Source of the DNA: Nothopassalora personata
Lineage: Eukaryota; Ascomycota; Dothideomycetes; Mycosphaerellales; Mycosphaerellaceae
Direction of reading: 5' to 3'
DNA length: 64,000 bases
NCBI GenBank assembly: GCA_033816765.1
Contig: CM066296.1
Coordinates: 2,108,001-2,172,000, forward strand
Under the pieces are notes generated by a model that was not told where the DNA came from, did not search any database, and worked only from the letters and a program-made list of their open reading frames with translations. This document shows, piece after piece, positions 14,600 through 26,588 of this stretch. Positions within the stretch are counted from its first letter, which is position 1. Every line of letters begins with the position of its first letter. Both the position numbers and the translations under genes were made by a program.

Positions 14600-15169
14600 T
14601 CAGTACCCTTGCAAGCTCAACAGCTCCTCGTCCACAGCGTCTTTGGCCAGCTCGACCAGCGATTCCAGCTCCAATTTGACCTTCTGTCCGAGAGCATTCT
14701 GCTGAGCGGCGTTTACACCACCCTCGACCGAATCGATCTGAGTCTCCCCTATCGCATCGTCGTCCGCACTCATCTTGCGCTGCTCGACTTTGACCGCCAC
14801 CAGCACATCTGCGAGCAGGGCGTCTAGCGTGTCGTGGACCAGGTCTCCAAGGATTTTGCGAAGTTGAGAGGTGGCGCCGTGCTTTGCTGGTTCGATCTGT
14901 GCAGTGCAGTGTCAGTGGATGCTGCCTATAAAAGAGCAGGAGCCTGGCATCTTCTGTGATTAGACGTTGAGGTACCTCGAACATACCGAGAGGATCTCTA
15001 CTTGATACTGTTCGATGTAGTTCTTGGCGAAGAATGTCAACTCGGGAACTCGGTGAACCATTTGCACGTATTCGTTCGCGCAGGTCACGAGCCTCTGTTT
15101 GCTCGCTGAATCCAAGGTTTGCTGTACTGTCTGCTGGGTCTCTTCTTGCAGCGCTTGTTCGATAGCCAT
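14600..15169 (-). CDS. Hypothetical helical protein (159 aa)
   Basis: Two exons, 15169-14987 and 14896-14600, joined at phase 0 across a 90-bp intron (GTATGT donor, CACAG acceptor). The start MAIEQALQEETQQTVQQTL is preferred; the frame is open further upstream but reads unlike protein. The product is acidic and rich in Glu, Gln, Leu and Val, and is likely all-helical, with stretches such as ALLADVLVAVKVEQRKMSAD and LELESLVELAKDAVDEELL. No signal peptide, membrane segment or known motif is seen. It is transcribed divergently from SDHAF3 across about 660 bp. Function is unknown. Confidence 0.6.
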
Positions 15170-15833
15170 CCCGGCAGTGCTGGAGGCTGCCTGCCAATGG
15201 GTTCGTGAGTGCCGTGAGCAACGGGCAAAAATTAAAAAGGTGCCTAAAAAGAAGTGATAGCGCCCATGGTCTCCTGTGTCACACGACTTCAGCCATGTCG
15301 CAGCAGTGATATGAGCAGGAGTGACGCCCGCCGGCGGCGGTTGAGCATTTCCTAAGATGAGAGCTGCTTCAGAGACGGCAACATGCAGCAAAATTCACTC
15401 AAAATGTGCTGGCATGGGTCCAGGTTGCAGACGGAATGCGCTGGGCCGCTCCCCGTTTGCACTCAACGGAAGCATCATGAGCCCAATCAATCTAGACAGG
15501 CGTCTCTTCAGTGAATGGCAAATCCAACTGCAATGGTGCTCTCCTGTTGCCTCAGATGCTGCTCCCTCTGCGCGACAGGGACGTATCTTGCGTGGGAAAC
15601 ATAGGACATCGCAAGTCACAAGTGGACGTGCCTGATCGCTCTGGTCATGTTTCGTACTACTAGAACTACTAGTACTGTTGACAGGCGAGAATGTCAAGGG
15701 GATACCGTGGTACCCTCGGAGTCCTAGCATCATGACGTCGAACATCGCGAACCTCATCTCTGGTCCCGAATCACTCTCCTCCCTGCTCATCGGCCATTGC
15801 ATTGACTCGAACACTTTCATACCCACTCTCATC

Positions 15834-16274
15834 ATGCGCGCCACCTCCCTCCTCCGCGCTGTTCCTTCCTCAATCGGCGGCCAATCTTCCGGCCTCAAAC
15901 CCGTCCCTCTCGCCCTCCTTCCACCCATTCCCCTCTACCGCCGCATCCTCCGCGGCCACCGCAAATACCTTGACAAGGAAATGCGCCTTCTGGGCGACGA
16001 ATACGTCAAGTCGGAATTTCGCGCCCACAGGAATGTCGACAACCCCGTTCACATCGTGGGGTTCTTGACGGAGTGGCAGCTTTATGCGCAGCAGGTTGAA
16101 GGCGATAGCTGGAGGGGCGAGAAGATGGATAAGGGGAAGGTGGATAAGATGAGCGATCAGCAGATCGGGCAGATGTATGAGCTCATGAAAACGATAAGAC
16201 AGCAGGAGTTGGAGGAGAATGATCCCGAGTATAAAGCGCATCAGCCGCCGGATGCGCCCACCAGGCAGGAGTGA
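15834..16274 (+). CDS. sdhaf3: Succinate dehydrogenase assembly factor 3 (LYR family, 146 aa)
   Basis: Mitochondrial matrix assembly factor (yeast Sdh7/Acn9) that helps mature the iron-sulfur subunit Sdh2 of complex II. The LYR motif is at about residues 34-36 (PLYRRILRGHRKYL). It is followed by the family's DEYVKSEFRAHRNVDNPVHIVGFLTEWQLYA core. The start MRATSLLRAVPSS at 15834 gives a basic, Ser-rich mitochondrial presequence; the frame is open upstream to 15678, but the extra residues look non-coding. Single exon in this reading. The C-terminus is an acidic, Gln-rich tail typical of fungal orthologues. The 15170-15833 stretch upstream is a divergent promoter region shared with the hypothetical gene on the minus strand. 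Confidence 0.9.
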   Translation: MRATSLLRAVPSSIGGQSSGLKPVPLALLPPIPLYRRILRGHRKYLDKEMRLLGDEYVKSEFRAHRNVDNPVHIVGFLTEWQLYAQQVEGDSWRGEKMDKGKVDKMSDQQIGQMYELMKTIRQQELEENDPEYKAHQPPDAPTRQE

Positions 16275-16470
16275 TGAGCAGATAACAGTCGGGTTTGCTG
16301 AAGTGGCAGGTGGGATGTGCAGATGAAAGGTGCGCGTGAGGAAGGTGCATGTGAACGGCAGGAAGCAGTGCTTCAGTGCATCAAGGGCGTAATGCTTCTC
16401 GATCGCCGCTACCCACAATTGCTGGTGCGTATTGGACACCATTGTACAACACCCCAAGCCTGTCCGTCAA

Positions 16471-16846
16471 ATGTGCAAAACCCTTTACTTCCGCTCGCGC
16501 GAGTGTGGTCACGAATGGTACCTTCCCTTCAGCCCCTCAATCACCGTCGCGCTCACACATGTCCAGGTTGGAACTCGACCGACCGTGTGGCGCCGGCATG
16601 AACCTCCTCTCATGTCCCGACTTCAGCAGCAGCCAGCCCTTCGGACCCATCGAGAAGCCTCGCCGGTCGCACTGGGCACGACCATACCATTGTCCGCGAT
16701 GCGATTACAGGAAGTATGATATGCGGTATCGCAGGATGATGATCACGAAGCGGAACGGATGGAAAGTTGGATTGGGGCCAGGGAGGAGAGATGTGGGTGT
16801 TGATGTCTTTTCTGATAACGCGATGGCCTGTTGTGTGGTTATGTGA
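16471..16846 (+). CDS. Small Cys-containing fungal protein (108 aa)
   Basis: Two exons, 16471-16517 and 16567-16846, across a 49-bp intron (GTACCT donor, TCCAG acceptor). Splicing restores a Trp codon and a single frame of 108 aa. The start MCKTLYFRSRECGHEW and later CGAGMNLLSCPDF and HCPRCDYRKYD resemble small, poorly described fungal proteins with spaced Cys/His pairs that could bind zinc. The C-terminal half is basic (KRNGWKVGLGPGRRD). The frame in exon 2 is also open 5' of the intron in a different reading, so the splice is what makes the protein. Function is not known. Confidence 0.65.
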
Positions 16847-18229
16847 AGGAAATGTATGACTGGTGTCGGAGTCGTGACCATGTCAGCCAGGTGGTGGCGA
16901 GTTAATGGCGGGATTTGTGAGTACAGCATGTCGGTGGGCAAAACTCAACGACGATGATAATGATGGCTACATGACCATGTTGAGATTGATGTTGTCTATG
17001 CACAATCTCGAAGTCTCACTCTCCAACGAAACGCAAAGCCCAAGCAATGTTGAACTTGCTTACATAAAAACGATAGGTCCTTGTTGCTATCTATGCAGTC
17101 CCCGCTCTCTGCTCGAACTCGCAGCCTTTGGGCCTGCAGAACGAAGACCGCAGACTGTGCATGCAGCAAAAGAAGACCTTACTACATACACGACCTACCC
17201 TGCACAGCACGACTCATGTTGCGATATCCCTTGTGCGAATCCCACATGCTCGCAAAAAGGCCACTCGAACTCCCAACCTCTGCAAAAACATCAAAAAGAA
17301 GACCGCGATGTGCAATGCGGGAAGAGAAGGCCTCATTGTACCTGTTCCGGAGGAAGGAACTGCTTAGATCTCACCGGACGAGAACCTGGGACCACTTGAA
17401 GACCTCTTGATGGGCAAGATTCCATCTAGAAGCCACCCCAGGGCGAAGAATACAATAGTTTACACCACGGAGGTTGACTTGCTGCTTCTTTGGTGAGGGG
17501 TACAGTTTTTAATGCGAATATATAGCTTTGGAAATTCCTGGGCAGGGGATTGGCTGGAGGGCCCTCGGCGGACGAGGTAGGTACTGCGTACCTCACTTTT
17601 CGGTTGCTTGGATCAGAGGAGGGGTGATGAAGAGGTGAGGAGTAGCCTGTCATGCGTGGTGATTGCTTTCAGTGTGAGCACTGCAGGGCAGCTGCGCGAG
17701 GCGAAGGAAGTGATCTGCCACCACTCGCGGCTTCGTCACGGACCAGTACGCGTCAGGAGACCTGCGCATGCTCGATATTGCGACGAGATTCCGCCGCTCT
17801 TGGCTTCATCTCAAAATGCCTACAGCAGCATGGCCTGCGCGACATCATCCACCGGCGAGAGTTTCAGTCAAACGAGACACGAGTGCTCAGCGAGCTGGGC
17901 TGGCCATCCTCGAGAGTCAGATTGCACAGGTACTTCTATCACTGCGAATGAAGACACGTTCTTTAAAAAGCAGCGCACGCCACTTGACAACTATCTGCAG
18001 ATGCTATCGATTGACGAATAGACACATTGATGGATGGAACGACTTCATACATCTATTTTGGTCGCCATATATGCCGGGCATCCAGAACACTGCCGCACGC
18101 CAGGGCTGTTGTCTTCGACCACCACAACGCGCCAAATGCCTCAGCCCGAATGCAGCCGCAGATTTCGTAGGAGTGGCTGCTCTGTTCCGCGGCGCTGCCG
18201 CCTAGCTGGGGTACAGACAAAGATTCTAC
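16847..18229. other. Gene-poor stretch
   Basis: About 1.4 kb in which several short plus-strand frames overlap (16905-18205) without protein-like content, consistent codon usage or splice sites. Nothing else recognised. Confidence 0.3.
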
Positions 18230-20191
18230 AGCAGCGTCAAGCATTGCTCCCACACGGTCCTGTAGCTGACTGCCAGGTTGGGAAGAACCTGTATGTCGAC
18301 AGCGACCTGAACGAGGTCTCCCCAACGTCCCATCCTCTGAGTGCTGGGTCTAGAGGGACCACCTGGCGGTGGCACGGTGTCGGCGTGAACGCGTCTGAGC
18401 TCAGGAAAATCAACGAGTATCTCGAATTCTTCTTCTCGAGGACGAATTGAAGAATGTCCATTGTTCGAGGCTCATAGCTCGCTCTACAGTGTATCTCTTC
18501 TTAGCACGCCTTCGGTATCCTGGACAAGCAGGAGCGATTGTGATGGGAAGAAGTAAGAAGTGCTATGCGTGAACTTACCTGTGAAAGCACGTTTATGTGG
18601 GAGTTGGGATAGCAGTAATCGCGGAGCAGAAGCAAGGCAAACAAAGTTACCACGCCTACCATGTCGCACACAACGACAAGGATGTTTACAGCACGTATGT
18701 ATATGGCACCATCTGACCTGAAGTATACCATCTCCGACGACGCATACATAGAGTCTCAGGTAGAGTTCGCAGGATGTCTTTCTCAAAGAATAGCTCCTGG
18801 CCATACAAGATCTCAAACAGTTCTTTAAGGATACTCACAGGACAACGGACAGCAGAGGAAGAACCAGGAAAGCTCCCCATCGCGTCACCGAAGCGGCGGG
18901 AGCTGAAGTTCTTCCTTCACAGCACGACTAGGATAGTGTTGCGAGGTTTCGCGAAAGCACTCAGAACGTATGTCGGCGTACCTTGACATGACGAGGCGTT
19001 GCTCAGCATGTTTATATCGAGCCTTGGAGCTAGCTAGTCACGAGGAATCGCATTCGCTGAGATCAAGATGTGGTGCGCAGCTGAATCGTGGAAGTCGTGG
19101 TGCGATACGGCGCCGATTTCGAAGTATGTCCGAACGGGATGAATCTCTACGATACGTTGCTAACATGATTGGTGATTTGGCTCACATCTCGTGAGTACAA
19201 ATATTTGTACTAGCATGCTTATGGTGAAGTCTGTACGTGAGGTCATTCCTCTTGCTGAAGAAGGTATGCTCGACACGCTTGTTACAGTAGAGATACTTTT
19301 GCTGGGATGCATCGTGTTGTTGAACGTTACACCAAAGCTGTCCTTTCCGGAGGATACCAGCAGGCTCGTATTGTGTAGTTCGATTGTCCAAGAATGGCAT
19401 GATGTCGAAGTAGTTGTCCTTGTCAAGTGTTGCGAAGTTGATGTACACATTGCTCTTCTTGGTTGCGTCACGACTGTAATAGCATGTATATGAACAATCT
19501 TTGCAAATGAGCTTCGTGTCCTTCATTTTGAGCATCGCTGTCCATCACCTGTTCATGCATTGTTCAGCCTGTCGATGATTGGAGCCTAAGGCTAGTGTGA
19601 TGGCTTTCGTCAACAATTCACCACCACCAGCTGTGCTTTATTCTGCTTCATGTCGTGAGCAGATGCACCCCATCAGTCAATAGTGTCCAATCGGCAGTTC
19701 TGACCACGCCCACTTTGACACTTGCAACTATACAGCTACAGACTTTAAAGGACTCACAAGTAAATGGGTTTTGTTAGCTTCCGATCGATGGCGAGCAACC
19801 TTCCCTAGCCACCAAGGGCGCTAAAGATGACGATAAACACACGAATGTGGTATCCGATAGAGCTCAAGACCAATCAGTATTGCTCGATTGGTCGTGGAAC
19901 GAGGGCAATCGGTTACGAGACAAAGCCCAAGTAAGCCATGATACGTATATATGCCGGAGACGTACCAGTCGAGATCGGCCGTCGAAGAGTATTCGTTGTT
20001 TGGCACACGTGCCTCGCTTCTCGCGATTGCATCGACCGAGGTTTCACCACAACAATGGTGATGGCAAAAGAAATGATGCTGAATGAGATGCTCATGACGG
20101 TGCTCGCGGCATTTGTGAAGGGATCGTCGATAGTGGTTGCATAGCCTCGAGATAGCCAAGTGTAGATGTGTTGCTCAGCTATCGTCAACAT
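18230..20191 (-). pseudogene. Possible decayed multi-exon membrane protein gene(s)
   Basis: Several minus-strand pieces look coding but do not join into one clean frame. One segment at 20191-19913 has MLTIAEQHIYTWLSRGYATT and a hydrophobic SISFSIISFAITIVVV. Another at about 18920-18800 reads RWGAFLVLPLLSVVL up to a GTGAGT donor. A third at 18749-18584 reads YIRAVNILVVVCDMVG and ends at a GTAAGT donor, with an acceptor 56 bp on and then a stop at 18484. A last open piece at about 18446-18230 reads EILVDFPELRR and QVAVDIQVLPNLAVSY. These could be exons of one gene with membrane helices, a decayed gene, or chance. No family is recognised. Confidence 0.25.
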
Positions 20192-20760
20192 TGCAGCAGA
20201 CAGAGCGGACTTGATACGCCGAGACTTTCACGCCGAGCGTGCAACATCGCGCACGCACTTGTCCACGAGTTCGCCGCGTGGTTTCAAGCATCATGAAGAA
20301 GGCGAAGGGCAGATGTCCGCAGGCGTGACGGCGTTCCTCGAACACGTGGGATGCACGAGCTCCCGCTAATGCAGCATAGCTAATCGCGTTAGCCCGCTCA
20401 CGACGGGCCTTGGCTGCGCGAATTGGCTCCAAATGGCTACGATTGGCGGCATCACGCAGCGACGCTGAGGTGCTGAGATAAGCGTCTGCACGAAACGTGC
20501 GTGATTTTCCTTTCTCCGCTGGCTATTTTGACCTCACTCGCTACCTCCTGCCTTCGACGGGCCAATTCTTCACTGGAATTCGCCTTTGCGACGATCGACG
20601 AGCAGACTGCGCGCAATCCAGCGTTTTAGTAGTCTCGACAGCATCACTCGACATTATGTCGATATGTCTCTAGCGAGGCCAGAGATCGCTGTCGAGGCGA
20701 GACCGTCGTGTTGCGACCGACCACAGTATTGCTAATACTCGCTACGGACTATAAAACGAG
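20192..20760. other. Unique sequence up to the edge of the dead-repeat block
   Basis: CA and TG are still frequent here; base composition changes sharply near 20760. No gene is supported. Confidence 0.4.
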
Positions 20761-21838
20761 CTTAACCTAATTTGAATTTTGATAACAGCAATGTTTCTAC
20801 CTTGATGAGGTTATTCGCTTTTAGAATAGCTAATATGTCTTCCTATAGTAGGGAATAATATAAACAATTAGATTATTCTAGTTATAATAAGCTTTAGTAG
20901 AGGATTAAATATTTAATATAACGTACTCTATTATTACCTAAGTATATACTTAGGCTATAGTATATTAATTATAAGGTAGTAGCCTATAAGAATTATTCTA
21001 AGAGTAGATTTACTATATATAAGTTCTTAGCCTTACTAGGCTTATAGTTCTAACTTAGTAGGTAACTAGCTTAGACCTTATAGTAGTAAAGATATTATAT
21101 ATCTACTACCTATAATCTATATCTAACTACTATAGCTTAATAAGCTCTCTATCTATAGATATAGCGTATAGTATAATATATACTAATTAGATCTCTTTAA
21201 AGGATAGATATACTAGTTCTACTAGTTTAGTTACTAATTAGCGAGGATCTATATACTTCTAGATATTTAGAGACTTAGCGTAGAGCTCTAACTAACGGTT
21301 AAATTTATCCTATTAGTTATATCTCTTAAGAGTAATAGTACCTATTAGTAGAATAGTAAGCCGGATATTATATATATATATATCTATTACGACCGTAAGG
21401 CTATAAGGGGATGTTGTAATATATAGTACGCCTACGATCTTCTAATCGTAGATAAACTAAAGCTTACTTTCTTCTATAGACGCTATACGCGTCTCCTAGT
21501 ATACGTAAATACGTTACGTGCGGTATACTAAGCCGGGTATAGCCGTATTATATATAAGGGTTAGCTATAGGCTACCCTTATAATATCTATAATAACTAAA
21601 ATAGGCCTAATAGAAGTTTTCTTATAAGTCTAGTAGGGGTATTATACTACTATATAATAGAGATAGAGTACATCCCTCTAACTTTAATACTAATATAACT
21701 AAGCTTTATAGAAGCACATTTTAATTAATTATAGTAAAGTTCTATTAAGTGTCTTTTAGGCTTATAACTATCGTATTATAATAAGCTAATTGTTTAGTTA
21801 AACTATTTCCTTAGATTTAGGCTTATATATTAGGTATT
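20761..21838. repeat. Old RIP-degraded repeat, left flank (host of element A)
   Basis: Very TA-rich with almost no CA/TG. 21583-21838 matches 47613-47868 closely (shared TAATAGAAGTTTTC and GGCTTATAACTATCG words). After removal of element A, the left flank runs directly into 47428 onward. The right flank also shows 47445-47520 repeated at about 47875-47955, so the unit is probably a tandem of roughly 430 bp. No coding frame survives and the repeat class is not identified. Confidence 0.6.
21385..21582 (-). mobile_element. Solo LTR of the element A family, inverted, with TSD
   Basis: These 198 bp are the reverse complement of the A-family LTR (TGTAAGGG...CCCTAATA type ends) and are exactly the same length as both A LTRs. 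A 5-bp direct repeat, ATATC, flanks it (21380-21384 and 21583-21587), as expected for a target-site duplication. No internal region remains, so it is an LTR-LTR recombination product. Confidence 0.85.
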
Positions 21839-22036
21839 TGTAAGGGCAGCCTATAGCTAACCCTTACATGTAATGCGGCTATACCCGGCTTAGCATACCG
21901 CACGTGACGCGTATACGTACACTAGGAGACGCGTATAGCGTCGATAGAAGAAAGTAAGCTTTAGTTCATCTACGATTAGAAGATCGTAGGCGTGCTATAC
22001 ATTACGACATCCCCTTATAGCCTTACGGCCCTAATA
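21839..22036 (+). repeat. Element A 5' LTR
   Basis: 198 bp, starts TGTAAGGG and ends CCCTAATA (TA for an ancestral CA). It matches the 3' LTR with scattered C/T and G/A differences. It is the best-preserved start, still reading TG. Confidence 0.92.
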
Positions 22037-22079
22037 GTTCTAAAGCTTCCCTTCGTTATAATCTATACACGCTATAGAG

Positions 22080-22746
22080 CCCGATCGCTACGCACACGAC
22101 GGCGAGTCGCCTACGCCGCCCCTAAGCCCTAGAGTATAGTAGTAGGCGCGTTATATAGCCTTAGTTACGAGAAGAGAGGCCTTACGGGCTAAGATTAAAG
22201 AGTAAGAGATATAGCGGGAGATCGAGCGGCTAGAGATCTTACGCGCTATAAGCGTGCCGCCTCTAGAGCGCATAGGAGAGAGGAGAGAAGATTACCTCCC
22301 TACTACAACCCCTGCCTCTATCTCTATAACTACTAACGATAATATTATAGTACGAGGCGCGGCCGTAGCGTATACGACGCGACCGCGTCTAAAAGAGCCG
22401 ACGCCTTTTAGAGGGGATTTAATAAGGAAGGTAAGGGTATTCCTTCGGGAGCTCTTACTTATCTTCGCCCTCTTAGGCACTATATACGCGATAGACGAAT
22501 TAAAGGTCCTATATAGGGTTATATACCTTAGTAGAGAGGTAAGCGAGCGATAGTATACTAACTATAGCGCCGTTAACCTTATAGGGTATATATACTAGGA
22601 CTTTAAGGAGTTCTACCGAGACGTATACGGCGATCCTATAAATCGCGTACTTAACGTTATGTTAGAGTACGAGGTTACGAGATAGAAGGATAACTAGACA
22701 GCGCGACAGTTCGCGACTAAGCTAGATGTTATAGAGGACTAGTTAG
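22080..22746 (+). pseudogene. Element A gag, N-terminal part (interrupted by element B)
   Basis: The plus-strand frame contains a Ty3-type gag core with FRGDLIRKVRVFLRELLL, DELKVLYRVIYLSREV and RQFATKLDVIEDQL (Q is now TAG). It breaks at 22746, exactly where element B begins, and resumes at 41458. Joining the two sides with one copy of TTAG keeps the frame open. That confirms both the insertion point and the gene identity. Confidence 0.8.
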
Positions 22747-23117
22747 TAATGTCTACTAACTACCCTATGTAGGCCTATCCGAGTTGTGGTAGTATAGAGC
22801 GGTGCTTATGTAAGTAGGGGTATTTACCGGTCCCGGGACCGTGAAATTAGGTCACGTGACAAGTAGCGCAGTAGCTAGATAAATAAGAGGATTAGCGGAC
22901 TTAAACCCCTATACGCTCTACTCGAGAGGTATAAATTGAATTGTTTCCTTAATGCTACGCTTACAATGCTTAACTACGTAGTATATATCTTAATAGCTAT
23001 ACTAGGTCCTACTAGCTTACCTAAATGTCTAATTAAACCTAAATGAAATTAGGGTAAGTTAGACCTAAGGGACCCCCCTCTAAACCTAAGGTTAATATAA
23101 CCTATTAGTCGTTAATA
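22747..23117 (-). repeat. Element B 3' LTR
   Basis: 371 bp, nearly identical to 41083-41453. It includes a degraded copy of the CCGGTCCCGGGACC palindrome near 22830. Ends read TAATG...TTAATA, consistent with RIP of TG...CA ends. Confidence 0.88.
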
Positions 23118-26064
23118 TATCCTCCCCTATTACGAACCTGTCCTTAGGTTCTAAAGTAGTAAGCCCGGGCACTATAGGTAGCGTAGCTAGTCGCTATAAG
23201 CTAAGGTAGTCTTATAGTAGTATAGTAGCTTACCCTATTATTTAGCTTAATATATAAGATGTTAGGCAATCCTAGGCCCTACTAGCGATAGTTTATAAAG
23301 ATCGAAAGGATTCTTCTAATAGAGACCGTAATAGTAACGTTAATAACCGTAACTCGCGCCCGTCGTACTACGTTAACGTATACTACGAAACTAGCGAGGG
23401 AATAGGTAGCTATGTTAGCATTAATCGAACGGGCTAGATAGTCGAATAATGCGAACGCCATTTATAAAACAAGTAAGTGTTAGTACTAGTAACCTAATAA
23501 ATCTAAAGACGAGTCTATCGCGTAGCTAGAAAGTTAGTTAAGGGAAGATAAGTAACTATAAGAAACAAGTAAGATCTAAGGACTAGAAGCACCCGTACCC
23601 GAAGCATTAACTAGAACTAGAACTAGAATTAGGACTAGAAACTAGTACCTATAGGCTATAGCTATAGCCGGAAAATCAACTAGGAGCCTATAAACCCGTA
23701 CTAACTACTTAGTTCTACTTATTCTTACATAACTCCTTTATCTAGACCTACTTGTTATCGTAGCTAACACTAGTCTTATTAGACGCGTCCCTAAGCGGCT
23801 AGTTAGTAAAGTTCCTATAGTAGTTACGGAAGAAGCTCTTATCGCGCCCTTTGCTTATAAAGCACATCTACTCGAGAGTAGTAACTAAGCTAAGCTACTT
23901 ATCTATTAATTTTATAGCTCGGACGCGCTCCTTATATATCTTCTTATAGAAGAGCTCCGAGTCTAGGCGGACCGTAGCATTAAGCTACCTTCTAGCATTA
24001 AGGATAACTTCGTTATCGTTCTAAGACTTTAAACCCGCTAGGCCATTAGATAGAGGGCTAATGCTACTAAGGTGTACGCCCCTAGGGAAAGGATAGCCGG
24101 GTACTAGGCGTCGATACTTAAACCCTATAGCGCTCTTACTCGGCGTCTTAAAGTTACGATAGAGGTCTATTACCTAGTGTATGCTCTAGCTTCGCTAGAG
24201 TTTAAGATAGTTATCGTCGCGGATCTTAATAAAGTAAGGGTTAATCTAACGTAGCGTCTTCTTATGTACGGCCTACCTTATTAGAACGCCTATAGTAGTT
24301 ACCCGCATTTATATAGCGCTTAGATCCTCTCTAAACTAGCTAATGCTGTTTTTACTTAGGTAATTCTAAACCCTAACCGAGAAGAAACGCTTAAATTGGC
24401 CGTCTTCTATACAGTCGTTATTCCGGTACTACTAGATAAACTCTATAGCATTCTCTTACTTATAAAAACCGTGTAAAAACTCTAGCCTACTAGTGCCCTC
24501 TGAGTTAAGAGAGTATAGCATATTAAGCCAGTTACTAGTCTAGTAGTTTTCAATTTTAAGGTTTAAGTCGACCCTAGCATACTACACTATAGCGTTCGCG
24601 TCACCCCCCTAATAAGCCCTATTAAAGCTAAAACAAATCGTAGGCCTAGGGAAGGAGATAAACCGAGTATAGTATTAAGGGTGTAGCGCTACTTATAAGA
24701 GCTATAGCCCGGAGTCTTATTGTATAATCTATTAGCTTAGAGAATACTATATGTTCTAGTAGACGCCGCCGTTACTAACCTTATTCAATTCTCGTAGGTG
24801 CTATCGGTATACGTCGAATTCTCGACTTATTATTTCTCTAACCGTTTTAACCCGCGACGCTAGTTTAGCGTTATTATACTGGTATAGTATATTACTATTA
24901 ATGTAGGTACCGGTACTATTAAGATTAGCTTAGTTAGCTTTATTAATGCCGAATTTGTCGAGGATCTAGTTATAGTTAGTATACGTAACGATACTACTCG
25001 TAGTACCGACTTTGCCTCGAACGCGGAGGTAGCTAAGCGGGTTAATAGTCTTCTAACTACGCTTATTAGGGCGAAACTACGACCTATTTTTCACCTTAAT
25101 AGCTAAAAAACTCTTACCTTTAAAGAGCTAGTCTTAGACCTTAAGCGTACGCTTATATAGGGTATTAGCGGTAATACCGGGATTTATAACGAAGTAGAGG
25201 GCCTTATAGTAGAAATCTTCAACATACTAATCGCACATTATAGCGCTAACCTTACTATCCCTCTTAAGAACCTACGAGATAGCATGTTCGAGCATCTTAA
25301 GGCCCGCTATCCGGTACTTAGGTAGCTAGTTAATACTATCTACGTTAATCGAGTTTCTAAACTTAACGCTATAGTACCGCTTATTATAGGTGCAGTTAGC
25401 GCGCTTAATCCGGAGGGCCTCGTCTTCTTATAGGATCTAATCCTTAAAGACTAATACATCCCTAATTATAGCCGAAGGTAACATAGTAAGTATCGGATTG
25501 CTATTCTTAGTTAAGGCCGGAGTGGATCGTAGGGTACTAACCGGTGTACCTAGTAGACTGCCCTCGCGTATAGGTACGCCGTCTAGCGTTCGGTTAGGCG
25601 AGGATCGAGTAGGCGTAGTTATGCCCTTACCTATGCTCTCGCCTATACGGAGCTACTTAAGTCGACTCGACTTACGACCGCCTCTCGACGGGACTATAGG
25701 CTAGGTAGAGGCTAGTAGTAGAGTTAGCGTAGTACTCTTTACACGTCCTTTGCCTTTACTACCCGGTAGTAGCTAAGGCTATTACTAGCTAGATAGTCTA
25801 GGTTAATCTATACTGTCCTCTAGGGACGCGGACTTCTTAGTAATAGTACCTTCTATAAAGTATAGAAGGCTATTCTTATAGACGGCTAGGCGGTATCTTC
25901 TAACAATCTTCCTACTCTTAGCCGACTATAGATTAATGCTACGTGCTTTAGCCTCCCTATCGTACCGGGTAAGATTACTAGGCTCTAGAATTCGCTTACG
26001 ATCTATGCCCTTACGGCCGATCCTTATACGCTAGATTAATGCCCTCTAAATTCTACTAACCGCC
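23118..26064. other. Element B extra internal region, left part, unidentified coding traces
   Basis: This stretch and 33038-34030 were contiguous before element C inserted at CCGCC. Long frames broken almost only by TAG/TAA occur on both strands. On the plus strand near 24850-25480 one reads FINAEFVEDLVIVSIRND, LIVEIFNILIAHYSANLTI and IIGAVSALNPEGLVFL. On the minus strand near 26000-25490 one reads GRKGIDRKRILEPSNL and RLAVYKNSLLYFIEGTITK. I recognise no retroviral domain in either. It may be an element-borne extra gene, a captured host gene, or another degraded insertion. Confidence 0.45.
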
Positions 26065-26513
26065 TATTAGGTTTAGTATAACCTGATGATATTATAAGTT
26101 AAGAAGATAAGCTTAATCGGGTTTATTCTCGGGCCGATAGGAAGTCGAGGGAGAGTAATAAAGCAGTAGCTATCTTATCTCGTAAAGACTAAGTAGTAGT
26201 AAGGTAGAGGTTAGGTTATAGTGTATTCTAAATAGTAATATTAAACAGTGAGTTAAACACTTCGAAACTATAAGGGATTCTTAGCGTTCCTAAATACAAA
26301 GGAGATAGAGCATTTACTCTCCGTGCTCTCTATGCTCTCTATGCTCTCTCGAGATTATAGAGATTAACGAGGTTAAGGAGATTACCTTAGTTACTCTCTC
26401 AGTTCCTTAGTTTCGTTCCTACGGGCGAGAGAGCACTTCTCGGGCGGAAGCGCCTACTAGTTATATAGGTCTAATTAGTTAGCTTCCTTTAGCCCTAGAT
26501 TAGAACCGTAACA
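26065..26513 (-). repeat. Element C 3' LTR
   Basis: About 449 bp, close match to 32590-33037. It contains a short GCTCTCTAT tandem. Adjacent minus-strand polypurine tract marks this as the 3' LTR. Confidence 0.9.
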
Positions 26514-26588
26514 CCATCCCCCTTTTAGTCTAGCTCTATCCTAGAGCTTTATAAGTTATGTTATACTTCCTCTTCGTGTCTCGTAACA

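Noticed and set aside
14241..15221. 326-codon minus-strand frame overlapping the 159-aa hypothetical gene
   Set aside because: Arg-rich, low-quality sequence in a shifted frame; the spliced 14600-15169 model reads far better.
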